A stretch of DNA of 10,471 nt, taken from positions 1 through 10,471 of the forward strand of contig DOVJ01000089.1 in assembly GCA_003520145.1 (NCBI GenBank). The letters are read 5' to 3'. Below the pieces are notes generated by a model, which was not told where the DNA came from, ran no database searches, and worked only from the letters and a program-made list of their open reading frames with translations. Within the stretch, counting starts at the first letter, position 1. Every line of letters begins with the position of its first letter. The stretch comes from Eubacterium sp. GTDB taxonomy: Bacteria; Bacillota; Clostridia; Lachnospirales; Lachnospiraceae. A program made the translations under genes and the position numbers. Positions 1 through 6,572 of the stretch are shown here, in pieces.

Positions 1-1242
1 CGGCATAGTTTTCAGTTCTCTTCCACATGTGTACCATGTAGTACCCACTATGCAAAGAAGCGAAACTATAAAACACCACAAAAAAAGAACAGGAGAAAAG
101 TAATAATCTATACCATTGCCAAAGTTATAGAGTATACCGTAAGCATGATCTATGACATAAGGGAAAAGCCTGGTTCCGATCAAGAATCCACCTATACAGC
201 CGATAACCGCAGCACTTCCAGAATACATAAGATACTTCATAAGTATCCTTACATCACTATATCCCATAGCCATGAGAACACCTATAGTTTCTCTTTCTTC
301 ATCTATCATCCTTGCCATAGTAGTTGAACAAACTAAAGCAGCTATGATGAGAAAGAAAACAGGGAAGACCTTCGAGACATTTTCCACGATATCCATGTCG
401 TTACGAAAGCTTGTATATCCAGTATTCTCGTTACGGGTAAGATAATATAGATCAAGACTTAAGCTTTCATCGTTGACGCTTTCTTGATAAGAATTATAAC
501 GCTTTTCGAGTATAGGCTTCACCAGCGGCTTAAGTCTAACTATCTCATCGTGTGTGAAATCGTTATATTCGGAAGAATAAGCCTTAAAATCCTTCTTGTA
601 CTTGATATTGAGTGCCTTGTAAAACAGGATATCAACAGAATCATCATAGACATAGACATTGGTCGTGATCTTGCCACCTCCAAGCGTAGTGCTGTCACGA
701 TCGGTACCTATATACTGAGGCGACTGAACTATGCCTACAACCTTATAACTCATACAGTCAAATCTGTTGACTGTAGTATATGGATTAGAATTATCAAGCT
801 CGATCACATCACCTATCTTCACGTCTCTTGAAGGCGAATAAGATATGACGCACTCATCGTAACGCTCAGGAAAACGGCCTGCAGTCAGATTGACAAGCGA
901 GACTTTCTCGTTAATAGAAAAGAATCTGCACACATACATCTCTTTGCCTGCTGAACATATGGCATCTTCATAGAACTCACCCTCAACATAAGCGTCATCC
1001 CCGAGAATCTCGCTTATCTTCTCTATCTCATCAGCAGTAAATCCAAGAGAAGACACGATCCTAACATCATACATGCAGGTATCACGAAAAAAAACATCTG
1101 CCTTGTTGCAAAAAGCAGGCTTCGTCGATTTCAATCCAGCGAAAAAGCCCACTCCAAGAGCGATTATTGCCATGATGGCTATATATCTGCCTATACTTTG
1201 CTTTATGGTACGAAGTATATTCTTGTTATAAGCATTTACCAT
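1..1242 (-). CDS. FtsX-like ABC transporter permease, 3' end cut by window edge
   Basis: The reading frame is open for 414 codons from an ATG at 1242 to the window edge, so the C-terminus is missing. The start overlaps the stop of the upstream ATPase gene by 7 bases. The short basic N-terminus leads into a first membrane segment at about residues 19-37 (IAIMAIIALGVGFFAGL). A long extracytoplasmic domain follows (about 40-288). Three further hydrophobic segments lie near 291-309, 340-360 and 384-403. The segment with STTMARMIDEERETIGVLMA and MGYSDVRI is typical of the FtsX domain, whose cytoplasmic loop couples to the ATPase. FtsX/MacB-type permeases are usually mechanotransmission machines or exporters (lipoproteins, peptides, antibiotics) rather than importers. 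The terminal GRELKTMP resembles the point where long (about 1000-residue) two-domain FtsX permeases continue with AELLRPK, so about half the protein may lie outside. Substrate unknown. Confidence 0.9.
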   Translation of the reverse strand, partial: MVNAYNKNILRTIKQSIGRYIAIMAIIALGVGFFAGLKSTKPAFCNKADVFFRDTCMYDVRIVSSLGFTADEIEKISEILGDDAYVEGEFYEDAICSAGKEMYVCRFFSINEKVSLVNLTAGRFPERYDECVISYSPSRDVKIGDVIELDNSNPYTTVNRFDCMSYKVVGIVQSPQYIGTDRDSTTLGGGKITTNVYVYDDSVDILFYKALNIKYKKDFKAYSSEYNDFTHDEIVRLKPLVKPILEKRYNSYQESVNDESLSLDLYYLTRNENTGYTSFRNDMDIVENVSKVFPVFFLIIAALVCSTTMARMIDEERETIGVLMAMGYSDVRILMKYLMYSGSAAVIGCIGGFLIGTRLFPYVIDHAYGILYNFGNGIDYYFSPVLFLWCFIVSLLCIVGTTWYTCGRELKTMP

Positions 1243-1949
1243 TCTATATTCTCCACCGGAACCTTATTATCGTTCTTCTCAATACTCAGGATGTGTCCGT
1301 TACGCATCCTTATGATCCTGTCAGCCATCGCAGTCAACGCCTGATTATGCGTTATGATCATAACTGTCATACCGCGGCCAGAGGACATGTCCTGAAGAAG
1401 TTTTAGTATACTCTTACCGGTCTCATAATCCAGAGCTCCTGTCGGTTCATCACACAGAAGAAGCTTCGGATTCTTCGCTAAGGCTCTCGCTATGGAAACT
1501 CTCTGCTGTTCACCACCAGATAACTGCGCTGGGAAGTTATTCATACGCTCCTTAAGTCCAACCATCTCAAGAACTTCCTTCGAATCGATAGGGTCTTTCG
1601 ATAGCATGGTCGCGATATCTATGTTCTCAACAGCTGTTAGATTCGGTATAAGATTGTAGAACTGAAAAACAAAGCCTATATCCTCACGTCTGTACTTTGC
1701 AAGTTCTCTCTTACTCTTGCCAGACACCTCCACACCATCGAGTACAACACTTCCAGAGGTAGCTTTATCCATACCTCCGATTATATTAAGAAGTGTCGTC
1801 TTGCCAGCACCAGACTGTCCGACGATCACGCACACTTCACCCTTATCCACAGTAAATGACGCATTGCGAAGAGCATCTATAGACACTCCTGATCCTGTAT
1901 ATGTCTTACATACATCTTTTAATTCTATAAAACTTCCCATATCAATCAC
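1236..1949 (-). CDS. ABC transporter ATP-binding protein, MacB/LolD/FtsE type
   Basis: This is the nucleotide-binding subunit that hydrolyses ATP for the adjacent FtsX-like permease. Visible motifs, counted from the GTG at 1949, are Walker A GQSGAGKT (44-51), Q-loop Q96 in FVFQFYNL, signature LSGGEQQR (143-150), Walker B LLLCDEP (163-169) followed by TGALD, and switch histidine H201. FQ-N-LIP-LTA-EN and the TGALD after Walker B are typical of the MacB/LolD family. Its 237 residues are normal for this family. The GTG start forms a 4-base GTGA overlap with the DUF4037 gene stop, implying translational coupling. An ATG three codons downstream (1940) is an alternative. A poor AAGGA lies about 14 bases before the GTG. 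The stop overlaps the permease start by 7 bases, so the two subunits are probably made together. It resembles bacitracin-resistance and bacteriocin-export ATPases, but no sensor kinase pair is visible here. Confidence 0.95.
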   Translation of the reverse strand: MIDMGSFIELKDVCKTYTGSGVSIDALRNASFTVDKGEVCVIVGQSGAGKTTLLNIIGGMDKATSGSVVLDGVEVSGKSKRELAKYRREDIGFVFQFYNLIPNLTAVENIDIATMLSKDPIDSKEVLEMVGLKERMNNFPAQLSGGEQQRVSIARALAKNPKLLLCDEPTGALDYETGKSILKLLQDMSSGRGMTVMIITHNQALTAMADRIIRMRNGHILSIEKNDNKVPVENIEW

Positions 1950-2863
1950 ATCAAAAGATGCATTCCTTTCATAGTATTATCCTCTATATGTCTCATAAGA
2001 CTAAGCCCCTGTCTCTCAAGATAAGTATCTTTCTCATCACTTATCCCCTGACTTATAAGTTCTTCAGTAAAACAGCTCGCGATTTCTTCTATCTCACAAA
2101 AACACTCATATCCCTCAAGCGTGTTAAGCCTGTTAAGCCTCTCCTTAATACCCTTCGCAAAGTCACCAAGACCATCAAGCCCCCTGAACATCCACTTATA
2201 GTAAGGCGAATACTTTCCTTCAAGAAGATAACACGCCCACGCAGCCTGCTTCATGAATTCAGCCTTAGCGACCAGGCAAGCACAGAACTCGCCACGGTTG
2301 TACATACGCATATAATTGTACTGCCCATACTGCGCCATGTAGCCCATCCTCGCAGCAAGTTTCTTAAGCTTTACATCACGCGGCATAACCTTAAGCTTAT
2401 CTCTGATCCTGACAAATGTACCGTCACCCTCGCAGAATATCTCACCACTTGTTGCATTGGCTATGCAATAATCTGGTATGAATATAAGATCAACATCCGT
2501 TATGGCAAAAGGGTCGGTACCTAGTAGATTCTCATAGAACTGACTCACCCTGAAGACACCTCTTCTGCCATCGCCGTAGATACTTTTGCCTGTTTTTTCC
2601 ACAGTTTTCTTTACCAATTCTTCATAAGCGTCAGATAGCCTCTTTAGCTCTTCGTCCGTCGTCTCATCCGGTACAAATATACATATACCGCCAAAGTCAT
2701 GATCCTTCGAAGTCTCATCGTCAAACCCAAGACACTCAGAGCCCTCACCCACAAGACCCGCGCAGACAGAATCGGGATTAGAAGCATAATCACTTATAAG
2801 CTTTTTGCCATATGTATGATAATATTCTCTTGCAAGTTCTAAGCCCTTCATACTATCCACCAC
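1946..2863 (-). CDS. DUF4037 family protein with nucleotidyltransferase-like motif
   Basis: A soluble protein of about 305 residues with no signal peptide or membrane segment. The N-terminal part has VGEGSECLGFDDE (38-50) then KDHDFG (53-58). This is the GS...DxD pattern of the polymerase-beta nucleotidyltransferase fold, in which the two aspartates bind metal. DVDLIF (123-128) could supply a third carboxylate. The rest is largely helical and rich in aromatic residues, for example YNYMRMYNR. I match it from memory to DUF4037, whose substrate is not known to me; nucleotide transfer is inferred from the motif. The GTG at 2863 gives the longest form, 6 bases after the TPR gene stop. The ATG at 2851, preceded by GGTGGA, is an equally good start and would give 301 residues. 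The stop overlaps the ATPase gene in GTGA. The position between a TPR protein and an ABC transporter suggests it acts in that system. Confidence 0.8.
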   Translation of the reverse strand: MVDSMKGLELAREYYHTYGKKLISDYASNPDSVCAGLVGEGSECLGFDDETSKDHDFGGICIFVPDETTDEELKRLSDAYEELVKKTVEKTGKSIYGDGRRGVFRVSQFYENLLGTDPFAITDVDLIFIPDYCIANATSGEIFCEGDGTFVRIRDKLKVMPRDVKLKKLAARMGYMAQYGQYNYMRMYNRGEFCACLVAKAEFMKQAAWACYLLEGKYSPYYKWMFRGLDGLGDFAKGIKERLNRLNTLEGYECFCEIEEIASCFTEELISQGISDEKDTYLERQGLSLMRHIEDNTMKGMHLLM

Positions 2864-2869
2864 ACTTTC

Positions 2870-3601
2870 TTACATGCTGTATATCTCTTCTGCCCTTTTT
2901 CTAAGGTACTCAGCTCTTTCTACATGTCCAAGATGCTCATGATACATAGCGCACTTATTAAGGCATGAAGCAAACCCTGGATCCACAAGTTCAAAAAGCC
3001 TATCAACAATCTCATCCATCATCTGAACAGAGCTTAACTGCCCCTTCTCATCACCCATAGCTTCATAACACGCAGCCATATTTGCATAAGTTATGGCCTT
3101 ATAGTAAGAGAGAATCCCCGGATGATCAAGGAAGCTAATCGCAGCCTTATAAGAGTCTATGGCTTTTTCTAATTCACCGATACCCTCATACGCAGAAGAC
3201 ATGTTATTAGACAGACTCGCTAAGAGATAGTAATCTTCAGAATCCCGAAGTAACTTCATAGCCTCATCATAGAGCACAAGCCCCTCTTCATACAGCCCAA
3301 ATCTCGATTTAGTGGTACCCATATTGATGAGCATAGTGGCATAATTCGTGCCGTCTATATGCTTATCAAGCTCCTCTTTCTCTATAAGCTCTTCCATCAA
3401 ACGCACAGAAGAAAGAGCTTCCTCTTCCTTCCCCATGCCTCTGTAAAAGCCCATGCGCTCACTAAGGACAGCACATATAAGCGAAGTGTCATCCATAGCC
3501 TTAGCCTTCTTGTAATAATCCTCAAGCACAGAAGCAGCACCTGCTGCGTCATTAGAGGCAAAACACTCATCTAGTTTATCGTAGAAATCCTTTATGATCA
3601 C
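2870..3601 (-). CDS. tetratricopeptide repeat (TPR) protein
   Basis: A soluble 243-residue protein built almost wholly of paired helices. About five TPR-like units can be traced near residues 45-78, 86-119, 127-160, 169-202 and 211-243. The clearest contains NMSSAYEGIGELEKAIDSY, with the expected N/Y, A, G, A and Y spacing. TPR arrays bind peptides or partner proteins and seldom have catalytic activity, so a scaffold or adaptor role is likely (inference). The GTG start lies in a GTGA overlap with the stop of the DUF4125 gene and has GAGGA six bases upstream, which supports it. The next gene follows after 6 to 18 bases. No DNA-binding domain is seen, so it is not a TPR-type transcription regulator such as the Rgg or PlcR types. 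Confidence 0.88.
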   Translation of the reverse strand: MIIKDFYDKLDECFASNDAAGAASVLEDYYKKAKAMDDTSLICAVLSERMGFYRGMGKEEEALSSVRLMEELIEKEELDKHIDGTNYATMLINMGTTKSRFGLYEEGLVLYDEAMKLLRDSEDYYLLASLSNNMSSAYEGIGELEKAIDSYKAAISFLDHPGILSYYKAITYANMAACYEAMGDEKGQLSSVQMMDEIVDRLFELVDPGFASCLNKCAMYHEHLGHVERAEYLRKRAEEIYSM

Positions 3602-4206
3602 TTAACATCCTCAAATCTTTCATATCCATACATCTTGATAGTGTTAAACATAGTCATCTCTATCATGTTCGCGCCTTCTTTGTAGAGTTCTACAACTCTC
3701 CTCGCATACAGGTAAAGCGTATCCATCGAATAAGTCATAAGCTCGCCGCGAAGATAAGTCTCCGCAGATGTCTCATAAGGCGTATCAGTTGCCGTCCTAA
3801 TATTCCTCGCTCTCATACTTATGTTCGGATGTGCCTTGGCAAATGCTTCCATCCACTCAACTTCTATGGCAACAACCGACTCTATGATCCTCTTAGCCTC
3901 ATCGCCAACCTTAGGCAGGAGAGCTTCTATCTTCTTATACTCTTCTGGCGCTGTGGACTCCATCATCCTTGCATACTTCTCAGTAACAAGATTCCTTCCC
4001 TTATCACGGTTAGTCACCATATCGTTATATAGAGACTCTATAGTCTCTATATTCCAGGTAAGATACTGACTCTTTCTCATCGCATAGAAAGTAAGATAAT
4101 CATCCTGGCATGCAGCACGCCCGCCTTCATTATCAACCCTGTCAAAGAGAGCATACTCCACCTTAATAAGTTCTTCTATCAGTTCTTCTTTTCTCTCATC
4201 AGTCAT
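3598..4206 (-). CDS. DUF4125 family protein
   Basis: A soluble protein of 202 residues from the ATG at 4206. Its N-terminal third carries the block GGRAACQDD (28-36), then TFYAMRKSQ and a WN pair. I recognise this from memory as the hallmark of DUF4125, a family without an assigned function. The C-terminal half is helical, with an RGELMTYS segment. No membrane segment, signal peptide or known catalytic motif is visible. The ATG is preceded by AGGTGA with 5-base spacing and overlaps the ClpX-like gene by 8 bases. A GTG at 4215 would add MIW but has no properly spaced ribosome binding site. It sits directly upstream of the TPR and DUF4037 genes, sharing a GTGA overlap with the former, so these three probably act together. 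The conserved C, D and H/R residues could bind metal or substrate, but I cannot assign an activity. Confidence 0.8.
   Translation of the reverse strand: MTDERKEELIEELIKVEYALFDRVDNEGGRAACQDDYLTFYAMRKSQYLTWNIETIESLYNDMVTNRDKGRNLVTEKYARMMESTAPEEYKKIEALLPKVGDEAKRIIESVVAIEVEWMEAFAKAHPNISMRARNIRTATDTPYETSAETYLRGELMTYSMDTLYLYARRVVELYKEGANMIEMTMFNTIKMYGYERFEDVK
3608..3612 (-). promoter_or_regulatory. ribosome binding site for the GTG-started TPR gene
   Basis: GAGGA six bases before the GTG at 3601. It lies in the last codons of the DUF4125 gene and supports a GTG start in a GTGA stop/start overlap. Confidence 0.6.
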
Positions 4207-5575
4207 CCATATCACCTGCCTTAACTGGTATGCTCCTTACCTCGATCTGAGGAAGGGACTTCTTGTTAATATAATCAGACGTTATAGTCACCTTGCCTAT
4301 ATTAGTATCCTTCGGAATCTCATACATGATATCAAGCATGAGTTCTTCTATGATCGACCTAAGAGCTCTTGCGCCAGTCTTCTTCTCAAGCGCCTTTTTC
4401 GCAATCTCTCTTACAGCATCATCTTCAAACACAAGCTCCACACTGTCCATCTTAAAGAGTTTCTGATACTGCTTAAGGATAGCATTCTTAGGGGTCTTAA
4501 GTACCTCAACAAGCATGTCTTCAGTCATCTCATCAAGAGTGCATATGATCGGAAGACGACCTATGAATTCAGGCACCATGCCAAACCTCCTTATATCATC
4601 GGCAGATACCTGACGAAGAAGTGTAGAAAGATCCTCTTCTTCAAACCATCCTGCAGGCTTAAAACCTATAGTCATATCATTCTTAAGTCGCTCCTTAATA
4701 ACATCCGTAAGATCAGGAAAAGCACCGCCACATATAAAGAGGATGTTACTGGTATCAACAGTCACCATAGGAACCATCGCATTCTTAGAACTAGCACCAA
4801 CCGGAACCTCTACCTTACTTCCCTCGAGAAGCTTGAGAAGCCCCTGCTGAACAGACTCACCGCTTATATCTCTTGTAGTAGCATTTTTCTTCTTAGCAAG
4901 CTTATCTATCTCATCGATGAATACTATACCACGCTGAGCCTTCTTAACATCGTTACCCGCAGCAGAAAGAAGCTTGGATATAACACTCTCTATATCATCT
5001 CCTATGTAGCCCGCCTCTGTAAGAGCAGTTGCATCAGCTATCGCAAGAGGAACCTTAAGAAGCTTTGCAAGCGTCTTGACAAGATAAGTCTTACCGCTAC
5101 CTGTCGGACCGATCATGAGGATATTGGATTTTTCTATCTCAACACCATCATCCTGCGCCTTATCCTTAGTGCTTTCGTTATCCCACACTCTCTTATAGTG
5201 GTTGTACACACCGACGCTTATGACCTTCTTAGCACGCTCTTGTCCGATAACATAATCATCAAGACGCGCCTTGATGATATGCGGCGCAGGTATATCCTTT
5301 ATGTCAAAAAGCGGTTCCGATGCCTCTTCCTTCTTGATCTTAGTCTGCGAGCCCGGATTAGTCTTAAGCATATCTATAGGCGGCATACCCATACCCATGT
5401 TCATATTGAACATCGACATATCCGTATTATTCATAGTATCAAATGTCTTCTGCAAACAGTCATGACACAGAAGCATATTGCCTGCAAACCTCACCATAGG
5501 TCCGGCATTCTTACCTGTTCGCTTACATATGAAGCAAACCTCTTCGTATTCGTTATTCTCGTTATTATCACTCAT
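4199..5575 (-). CDS. ClpX-like AAA+ ATPase, divergent paralogue
   Basis: A 458-residue unfoldase of the ClpX family, which normally feeds substrates to the ClpP protease in the cytoplasm. Counting from the ATG at 5575: a zinc finger with C14, C17, C37 and C40; a methionine-rich linker at about 53-69; LDDYVIGQ at 105-112; Walker A GPTGSGKT (156-163); pore loop GYIG (189-192); Walker B IVFIDEID (217-224); ClpP-contacting IGF (303-305); arginine finger in FIGRLP (R340); sensor-2 GAR (401-403). Unlike housekeeping ClpX, the GGRKH loop used to recognise ssrA tags is replaced by GASSKNAM (260-267), and the second pore loop is altered to KKKNATTRDISGES. A TTG at 5587 would extend it by four residues, but the ATG has GGGA nearby and a normal ClpX N-terminus. 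No clpP, lon or tig is adjacent, unlike typical clpX loci. It is probably a dedicated paralogue. Calling it plain clpX would be less safe. Confidence 0.9.
   Translation of the reverse strand: MSDNNENNEYEEVCFICKRTGKNAGPMVRFAGNMLLCHDCLQKTFDTMNNTDMSMFNMNMGMGMPPIDMLKTNPGSQTKIKKEEASEPLFDIKDIPAPHIIKARLDDYVIGQERAKKVISVGVYNHYKRVWDNESTKDKAQDDGVEIEKSNILMIGPTGSGKTYLVKTLAKLLKVPLAIADATALTEAGYIGDDIESVISKLLSAAGNDVKKAQRGIVFIDEIDKLAKKKNATTRDISGESVQQGLLKLLEGSKVEVPVGASSKNAMVPMVTVDTSNILFICGGAFPDLTDVIKERLKNDMTIGFKPAGWFEEEDLSTLLRQVSADDIRRFGMVPEFIGRLPIICTLDEMTEDMLVEVLKTPKNAILKQYQKLFKMDSVELVFEDDAVREIAKKALEKKTGARALRSIIEELMLDIMYEIPKDTNIGKVTITSDYINKKSLPQIEVRSIPVKAGDMDD
4212..4217 (-). promoter_or_regulatory. ribosome binding site that fixes the DUF4125 start
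   Basis: AGGTGA five bases before the ATG at 4206, inside the last codons of the ClpX-like gene. It favours 4206 over the GTG at 4215, for which this element would be too close. Confidence 0.65.
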
Positions 5576-5587
5576 ATATATTCCCAA

Positions 5588-6484
5588 TCACAGATGTCGC
5601 GGCAATGCGGCATTCTCATACTTTGCGATCTGATTCCTTTCCTTCTGTCTTATCTCTTCGGCTATCTGTTCGATCTTGGACATAAGCCACAAGTAAGCTG
5701 TCGTATCCTCAGAGTAATCAGCAACAGCATACAGTTCGATTCTATTGTCAAGCCTCATCTGCTCAACCTGCTTCAAAGCCTCCACACTTCCCTTCGGATA
5801 TATGGCAAATGTATGACCGTGATTCTGATTTATCACAGAAAAAGCAGGTATATCGCTCGGTCCATCAGCTATGTATATCATATTCTCAAAAGGCACACGT
5901 CTCTGTTCCTTAGGGATCATAGTGTTGACCTTCACGTTATTGTCTCTTCCTACGCCCTTATTGATCTCAAAGAGAGCCCTAGTCTTAGTAGTGTTGTCTA
6001 TAGTATAAGCAATCTCATCGATCACACCATCTCTCTCGATGAATTCACAGCCCCACACACCAGAAACATACTTATATACCTCAGAACCCTTAATCACCTC
6101 AGTAAGACCTGTACTGACTATATAATTCTCGAGCTTAATATCATATTCAGCATACCTTGGATTATCCTTGATATAATCCTTTGCCTTCTGCATAAAGAGA
6201 GGCATACCAGGATAAAACTTCATCTTCGTGCCTATTTCTCTAAGTTTCTTATTACTAAGTCCGGCAAACTTTCCTTCTCTTGCATACTTAATCATATGAT
6301 TAAGATATATAGTCTCAGGATTTACCTTCACACCCTGTTCTTTGGCATACTTTTCAGGAAGAGCATTAACCTCATCCCAAAACTGCCTTTTATCAACCCC
6401 GTATTCCTCAAACATCGGATCCTGCATATACCCATCTATAAGCGTTCTGTCAAAATCCCATATCAGTGCTATAATATTGGCCAT
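5588..6484 (-). CDS. HAD superfamily hydrolase, phosphoserine phosphatase-like
   Basis: A soluble 298-residue phosphohydrolase-like protein. Motif I is WDFDRTLI with nucleophile D10 and general acid D12. Motif II is STG (124-126), the motif III lysine is probably K167 in TTKTRAL, and motif IV is ADGPSDIPAF with D207 and D211, so all four catalytic elements are present. The insertion between motifs I and II (about 20-115), with QFWDEVNALPEKY and YLNHMI, forms a large helical cap. That points to a particular substrate, which I cannot name. It resembles a widespread uncharacterised HAD group rather than SerB itself. The ATG has a strong AAGGAGG six bases upstream. It is the first gene of the left operon and ends 12 bases before the ClpX-like gene. 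The C-terminal helix is rich in Q, E and R, a possible coiled coil. Confidence 0.88.
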   Translation of the reverse strand: MANIIALIWDFDRTLIDGYMQDPMFEEYGVDKRQFWDEVNALPEKYAKEQGVKVNPETIYLNHMIKYAREGKFAGLSNKKLREIGTKMKFYPGMPLFMQKAKDYIKDNPRYAEYDIKLENYIVSTGLTEVIKGSEVYKYVSGVWGCEFIERDGVIDEIAYTIDNTTKTRALFEINKGVGRDNNVKVNTMIPKEQRRVPFENMIYIADGPSDIPAFSVINQNHGHTFAIYPKGSVEALKQVEQMRLDNRIELYAVADYSEDTTAYLWLMSKIEQIAEEIRQKERNQIAKYENAALPRHL

Positions 6485-6490
6485 ACAACT

Positions 6491-6497
6491 CCTCCTT
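6491..6497 (-). promoter_or_regulatory. strong ribosome binding site of the HAD hydrolase gene
   Basis: AAGGAGG on the minus strand, six bases before the ATG at 6484. It is the best Shine-Dalgarno match in the window and marks the first gene of the left operon. It begins about seven bases after the inverted repeat at 6505-6539. Confidence 0.85.
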
Positions 6498-6504
6498 ACT
6501 GTTA

Positions 6505-6539
6505 TATCTCAGTCGGAGAATGGACCCCCGACTGAGATA
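6505..6539 (-). repeat. perfect 12-bp inverted repeat upstream of the left operon
   Basis: The arms are TATCTCAGTCGG and CCGACTGAGATA (12 bp, no mismatch), separated by 11 bases. As minus-strand RNA this is a stable hairpin ending about seven bases before the AAGGAGG of the HAD gene. As DNA it would suit a dimeric repressor. It is not a terminator on either strand: no T tract follows on the minus strand, and the plus strand continues into A and G runs. It directly abuts the efp terminator T tract. Role unknown: operator, mRNA leader structure or 5' stabiliser. Confidence 0.75.
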
Positions 6540-6566
6540 AAAAAGGGGGCTGTAAAACACAGCCCC
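6539..6566 (-). terminator. rho-independent terminator after efp
   Basis: On the minus strand the 8-bp stem GGGGCTGT / ACAGCCCC with a 5-base loop is followed by CTTTTTT, an intrinsic terminator. It begins 7 bases after the efp stop codon and closes the nrdR-yqeG-aroE-aroK-efp run. Confidence 0.92.
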
Positions 6567-6572
6567 GTCAAA

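Noticed and set aside
145..831. Plus-strand frames of 60 and 115 codons at the left end
   Set aside because: They are antisense to the open FtsX-like permease frame and show no start signals or domains.
1958..2524. Plus-strand frame of 188 codons
   Set aside because: It is antisense to the DUF4037 gene and has the typical composition of a shadow frame with no motif.
4199..5575. Housekeeping clpX
   Set aside because: The RKH loop is lost, the second pore loop is altered, and clpP, tig and lon are absent nearby; a divergent paralogue fits better, though the rest of the genome would be needed to be certain.
6501..6506. TATAAC as a -10 promoter box for the HAD gene
   Set aside because: There is no -35 at suitable spacing (GGGGGT is found there), and the predicted start would fall on the ribosome binding site.
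5198..6535. Long plus-strand reading frame of 445 codons
   Set aside because: It is antisense to two well-supported genes in exact register, has no ribosome binding site or recognisable domain, and has biased shadow-type composition.
6505..6539. Second terminator next to the efp terminator
   Set aside because: The stem is good, but neither strand has a T tract after it.
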